A stretch of 64,000 nucleotides of DNA from Proteromonas lacertae (Eukaryota > Sar > Bigyra > Opalinata > Proteromonadidae), in the NCBI GenBank assembly GCA_002245135.1, contig NGBS01001160.1:682001-746000 (forward strand), in the 5' to 3' direction. Shown here in pieces: positions 61,101-64,000 of the stretch (positions are counted from its first letter, which is position 1; every line of letters starts with the position of its first letter). Position numbers and translations under genes: made by a program. The notes under the pieces were generated by a model that ran no database searches, was not told the DNA's origin, and worked only from the letters and a program-made list of their open reading frames with translations.

Positions 61101-62830
61101 TACAACTAACATCTTCATATGTGAAAAGAGGTACAGAATAAACAACACCATATTTGTTTACTTTAAATTCTGTATGTTCTTCGCCACAATCAATTGAGAA
61201 TGACTTTGCTAAGCCTTCATATGTTGGAACAAATGTATTATTGTAATTAACATAAAATTTAGTAATACCATCATTTGGATATACAAGATTGGATATTTGT
61301 TTTGGTTTACATTCATTTATTTCTTCATTACTAAATCCATCAGCTGTACATTCTTTCTTTATATATCCATATTGATCTTCTGGACAAAACTTAGTACCAT
61401 AACTTCCCATAACAGCACTTGAATATTCATCTTCAATACAATTCACCATACTTTTATATTTCACAACAAATTGAGTCATTTCTAAATAGTTTCCATATAA
61501 AACATTATATTCAAAATTACTTTTAATATTCAATCTATAACCTTCATATAAATGGAAATTTGGATTATTCATATCCCATGGAATCATATCTGTGGTTGGA
61601 TATCCATCAGGTTTATCTCTAGTTTCACTAAATATCTCTTCCCATACCGAATCAACTCCTTTTTCTCCAACCATATCCATTGTTCCTTCAACTGTAAATG
61701 TTTTTGGAAATACAACGTTATTTGATACTGTACCTAATACCAAATTATTAAAATATTTAGCATGGTTTGGAAATGAACATGTTATTTTGTTTGGAAATAT
61801 TGATGATTCATCACCATATATACCAGCTAACTGAAATTTGGTATTTTTTAAATCTATTAAATATTCAAATTCTGGATTCTTTGTTTCACCTTGTTTTTCT
61901 ACTGTCATATTCATTCCTCCAGATCCTACACTTGATAATGTTTGAACCACTGGTTCATCTGTTGATGACCAAGCAGATAAAGTAAAGGAAAATCGCTTCT
62001 CTTTATCTTCTTCACCTTCGTAAGCATGAACTGCGATTTCTATTGTGTTTTCACCATATATGAATAATTCTAAAGGCATATATAATTCATAGTCTTCTAC
62101 AGATACATTACGATATGCAGTTTTATTGAAATCACCAAAATCATCTAAACTAATACCTTTACTGAATATTCGATGACCATTTATTATTATTCCAAATGCA
62201 CCATCTACACTGATTATTCCTAACATTTGTTTCATATTATCAATTACATCATTCGTATAAGTGAAACTGGTTTTATAAAATACATACTTTTGACCTATGT
62301 TAGTAGGCAAATTGTTAGCTGGTGTATAAATCCATTCATATGGACTAACAGCTGGATTGAAAGAAGGATCTATCCAATCTTTGCCTGGTTCACCTGTAGG
62401 GTAAGTATATACATACCAATAACTACTGAGTGTAATATAATCTTCAATAGCTTGACTTTCTTTAACTCCTTTCTTATATTCTCTTAAATGAGTTATAGAA
62501 CCAAGAGTAAATTCATCATCATAGCTGTCAGGGGTTTGGGCTGAAGTGATATGAACTTTGTAAATATAATCTTTGCATCTTTGTTTCAACATTCCAACTA
62601 TTCTATCTTTTACCAATTCAAGACCTTTAGGTAATTTAGGTGTAATTTCAATAGTGCCAATTTGTTGAGAACATTTGAATGGTATATTAACCTTTTGATT
62701 TCTAAATAAATGAATGTCTGAAGTTTTATTACATGTAAATGGAGTTAGTGCATCTATATTATATAGATTCGACATTATACATACATGAAGAACCAACCAA
62801 CAATAACAGAAATAAAACTAAAAATCTCAT
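58181..62830 (-). CDS. Ig-like-repeat surface protein B (intact tandem copy)
   Basis: Five exons (introns 62784-62754, 61037-61003, 60843-60808, 60096-60061) give an unbroken 1,503-residue protein starting MRFLVLFLLLLVGSS. Same plan as copy A: signal peptide, CSQQIGTIEITPKLPKGLELV opening, a beta-rich module, Cys-rich modules alternating with He_PIG-like repeats (GFKIDPETGVISGT, GIRLDGKTGVITGTP), the RRRILVDE domain, one membrane helix and tail KAPVKKRGTKV. Intron positions are identical to those in copy A, showing whole-gene duplication. The juxtamembrane segment differs from A (FDKDDTTSKLSSV). It is the reference copy for judging A. Confidence 0.85.
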
Positions 62831-63078
62831 AATATTTTGTTTAAAAATGTATAGTTAGATTTTATGCTTAATAATCAAAGCAATTGATCTATCATCCAAT
62901 AGATCAAAGATTCAATTTTTTTAATTCTATTATGAATAACTCATTTTTAATGATTAAAAAATGATATTTAATTATATATAGTCTGATAAATAAAACAATT
63001 AGACATATATAATTGTCTAATGTTAGAAAATAAAATAATAAAAGAATGATAATAATTATACAACACTTCTTTTGAACT

Positions 63079-64000
63079 CTATACTTTAGTTCCACGCTTC
63101 TTCACTGGAGCTTTCGATGCTCCACCATGACTTGATTTTACTCTACGACAATAGCAAATTAAACAGCAAACTACAAGAATAATTAACACACCAACAGCTG
63201 CAGCAACACCAATTATGATATACATTGTAGTATCATCTAATCCTTCTTTTTTAGCTTCAGGAGGTTTTGGAACTACTACTTGTTGTATAGGCGCTTCAAT
63301 TTCATTTAATACACTACTCAATTTAGAAGATGTTAGTCTATTACCTAGCGTTGCTTTATATTTGTCTGAGAATGTCTTTTTAGCTTGGAAATTAGGTAAA
63401 TTTTCTTCAACTCTTGCTTGTGTAACTGTTTCTTTATCTGTTACTATATAAGCATTGAATTCTACTGATTCATCAACAAGAATTCTTCTTCTTCCATTAC
63501 TTTTCACTGCAACTACTTGAACTCGATTTTTACAATTATCTTTTATACCTAAAACTGCACAAATACCTTGTCTTAATCCTTCGATATCTTCCATTAATAA
63601 ATCATCTATTGTTACATTCTTTGCTGTAAATTTAAAAACTACTGTCAAATTATTTTCTTCATTATGAATAATTGGATTTGTACAGTTAGTTGTTAATAAA
63701 TCACTCCAAATACCACCACTCAAACATTCTATTCTTTGATTTCCTATTTTACCATCTAAACATGGTGAATCAAATTTAGATCCTTTCACAGATGTTGGAT
63801 AAATACCTTTTGCAACACATCGATAATCATCAGCAATATACACCATCAAAGGAAATGGATCAGATTCTTTATTACCTGTAGATGCTGTAATACCAATTAT
63901 TTGAATATTATCTATAGGATTAGTTGATGTTGGAATTCCTTTTATTGATCCATCAGTTGGATTACCACTTACACCATCTGGTAAATTTTCAAATGTCCAT
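63079..64000 (-). CDS. Ig-like-repeat surface protein C (3' part, runs off window)
   Basis: Only the last 300 or so codons are present. They are nearly identical to copy A in the He_PIG/Cys module, the RRRILVDE domain, the membrane helix and the tail (CRRVKSSHGGASKAPVKKRG). One block, FSDKYKATLGNRLTSSKLSSVLNEI at about 63297-63382, instead resembles B at its end. It terminates with TAG while A and B use TAA. The upstream part continues beyond 64000. Confidence 0.85.
   Translation of the reverse strand, partial: WTFENLPDGVSGNPTDGSIKGIPTSTNPIDNIQIIGITASTGNKESDPFPLMVYIADDYRCVAKGIYPTSVKGSKFDSPCLDGKIGNQRIECLSGGIWSDLLTTNCTNPIIHNEENNLTVVFKFTAKNVTIDDLLMEDIEGLRQGICAVLGIKDNCKNRVQVVAVKSNGRRRILVDESVEFNAYIVTDKETVTQARVEENLPNFQAKKTFSDKYKATLGNRLTSSKLSSVLNEIEAPIQQVVVPKPPEAKKEGLDDTTMYIIIGVAAAVGVLIILVVCCLICYCRRVKSSHGGASKAPVKKRGTKV

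Larger units (their letters stand above)
53266..64000 (-). repeat. Tandem array of three surface-protein genes with mosaic identity
   Basis: Three same-strand copies spaced about 4.9 kb apart. The terminal 0.9 kb of A and C is almost identical at DNA level except for the juxtamembrane block. B shares the RRRILVDE domain and membrane helix almost exactly but diverges in the cytoplasmic CRRVSATHAPS and juxtamembrane blocks. The intron boundary at the ...NSGC junction and about 100 bp around it are identical in A and B. Alternating identical and diverged blocks are the mark of gene conversion. Confidence 0.8.

Noticed and set aside
1-64000. CRISPR array, bacterial operon or ribosome-binding sites
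   Set aside because: Spliced genes, eukaryote-only families (Miro, kinesin-14, Ulp1, FAM32A) and absence of regularly spaced direct repeats rule these out.

Overview
The window is nuclear DNA from an AT-rich eukaryotic microbe that uses the standard genetic code. Genes are packed head-to-tail and head-to-head with 80-250 bp between them. Most are cut by very short introns of about 26-47 nt. Every ordinary intron I could place by reading frame begins GTA and ends TAG. Homologues of CEP57 and CEP295 suggest centrioles or basal bodies, and Miro and a Tim17-family protein indicate mitochondria. I cannot name the lineage from sequence alone. A flagellated or amoeboid protist, or an early-diverging zoosporic fungus, would fit.

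Layout. 1-4142: the edge of an unknown gene, an HDHD1-like HAD phosphatase, a GOST/Lung-7TM receptor-like protein, and an unknown weakly ankyrin-like protein. 4187-7160: two paralogous intronless helix-turn-helix genes (one with an in-frame TAG), then about 0.9 kb of non-coding DNA ending in a cluster of hairpins. 7160-15317: a secreted/lysosomal GH38 alpha-mannosidase holding one apparent AT-type (U12-like) intron, a pseudokinase-LRR protein, an unknown intron-dense protein, and a Tim17/22/23-family protein. 15396-18217: a CEP57-like centrosomal protein with a huge Gly-Leu-Asn repeat.

18419-30340 is the most striking locus: one gene of about 12 kb that appears to encode a class C G-protein-coupled receptor of about 3,840 residues. 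It has a signal peptide, NINE tandem Venus-flytrap (periplasmic-binding-protein) modules and one seven-helix domain. The modules recur every 1.13-1.18 kb of coding sequence, each closed by a C-x-[W/F/A] junction.

30486-43635: a Ulp1/SENP SUMO protease, an HxxxDG acyltransferase, a CEP295-N-like protein, a CBM20-TPS-TPP trehalose-family protein with apparently degenerate active sites, an ArsB/NhaD-type permease, FAM32A and Miro. 44201-46982: two paralogous mucin-like single-pass membrane proteins, the first decayed. 47154-53154: a C2/EF-hand phosphatidylserine decarboxylase and a kinesin-14. 53266-64000: a tandem array of three large Ig-like-repeat surface proteins with mosaic, near-identical C-terminal halves, the last running off the window.

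Themes: much of the coding capacity is cell-surface sensing and adhesion (the multi-flytrap receptor, the Ig-like array, the mucin-like pair). Endomembrane and mitochondrial housekeeping and centriole parts make up most of the rest. In several genes the reading frame is broken by a single extra base. That is either a consensus-sequence problem, gene decay or a genuine +1 frameshifting habit, and I flag it rather than resolve it.
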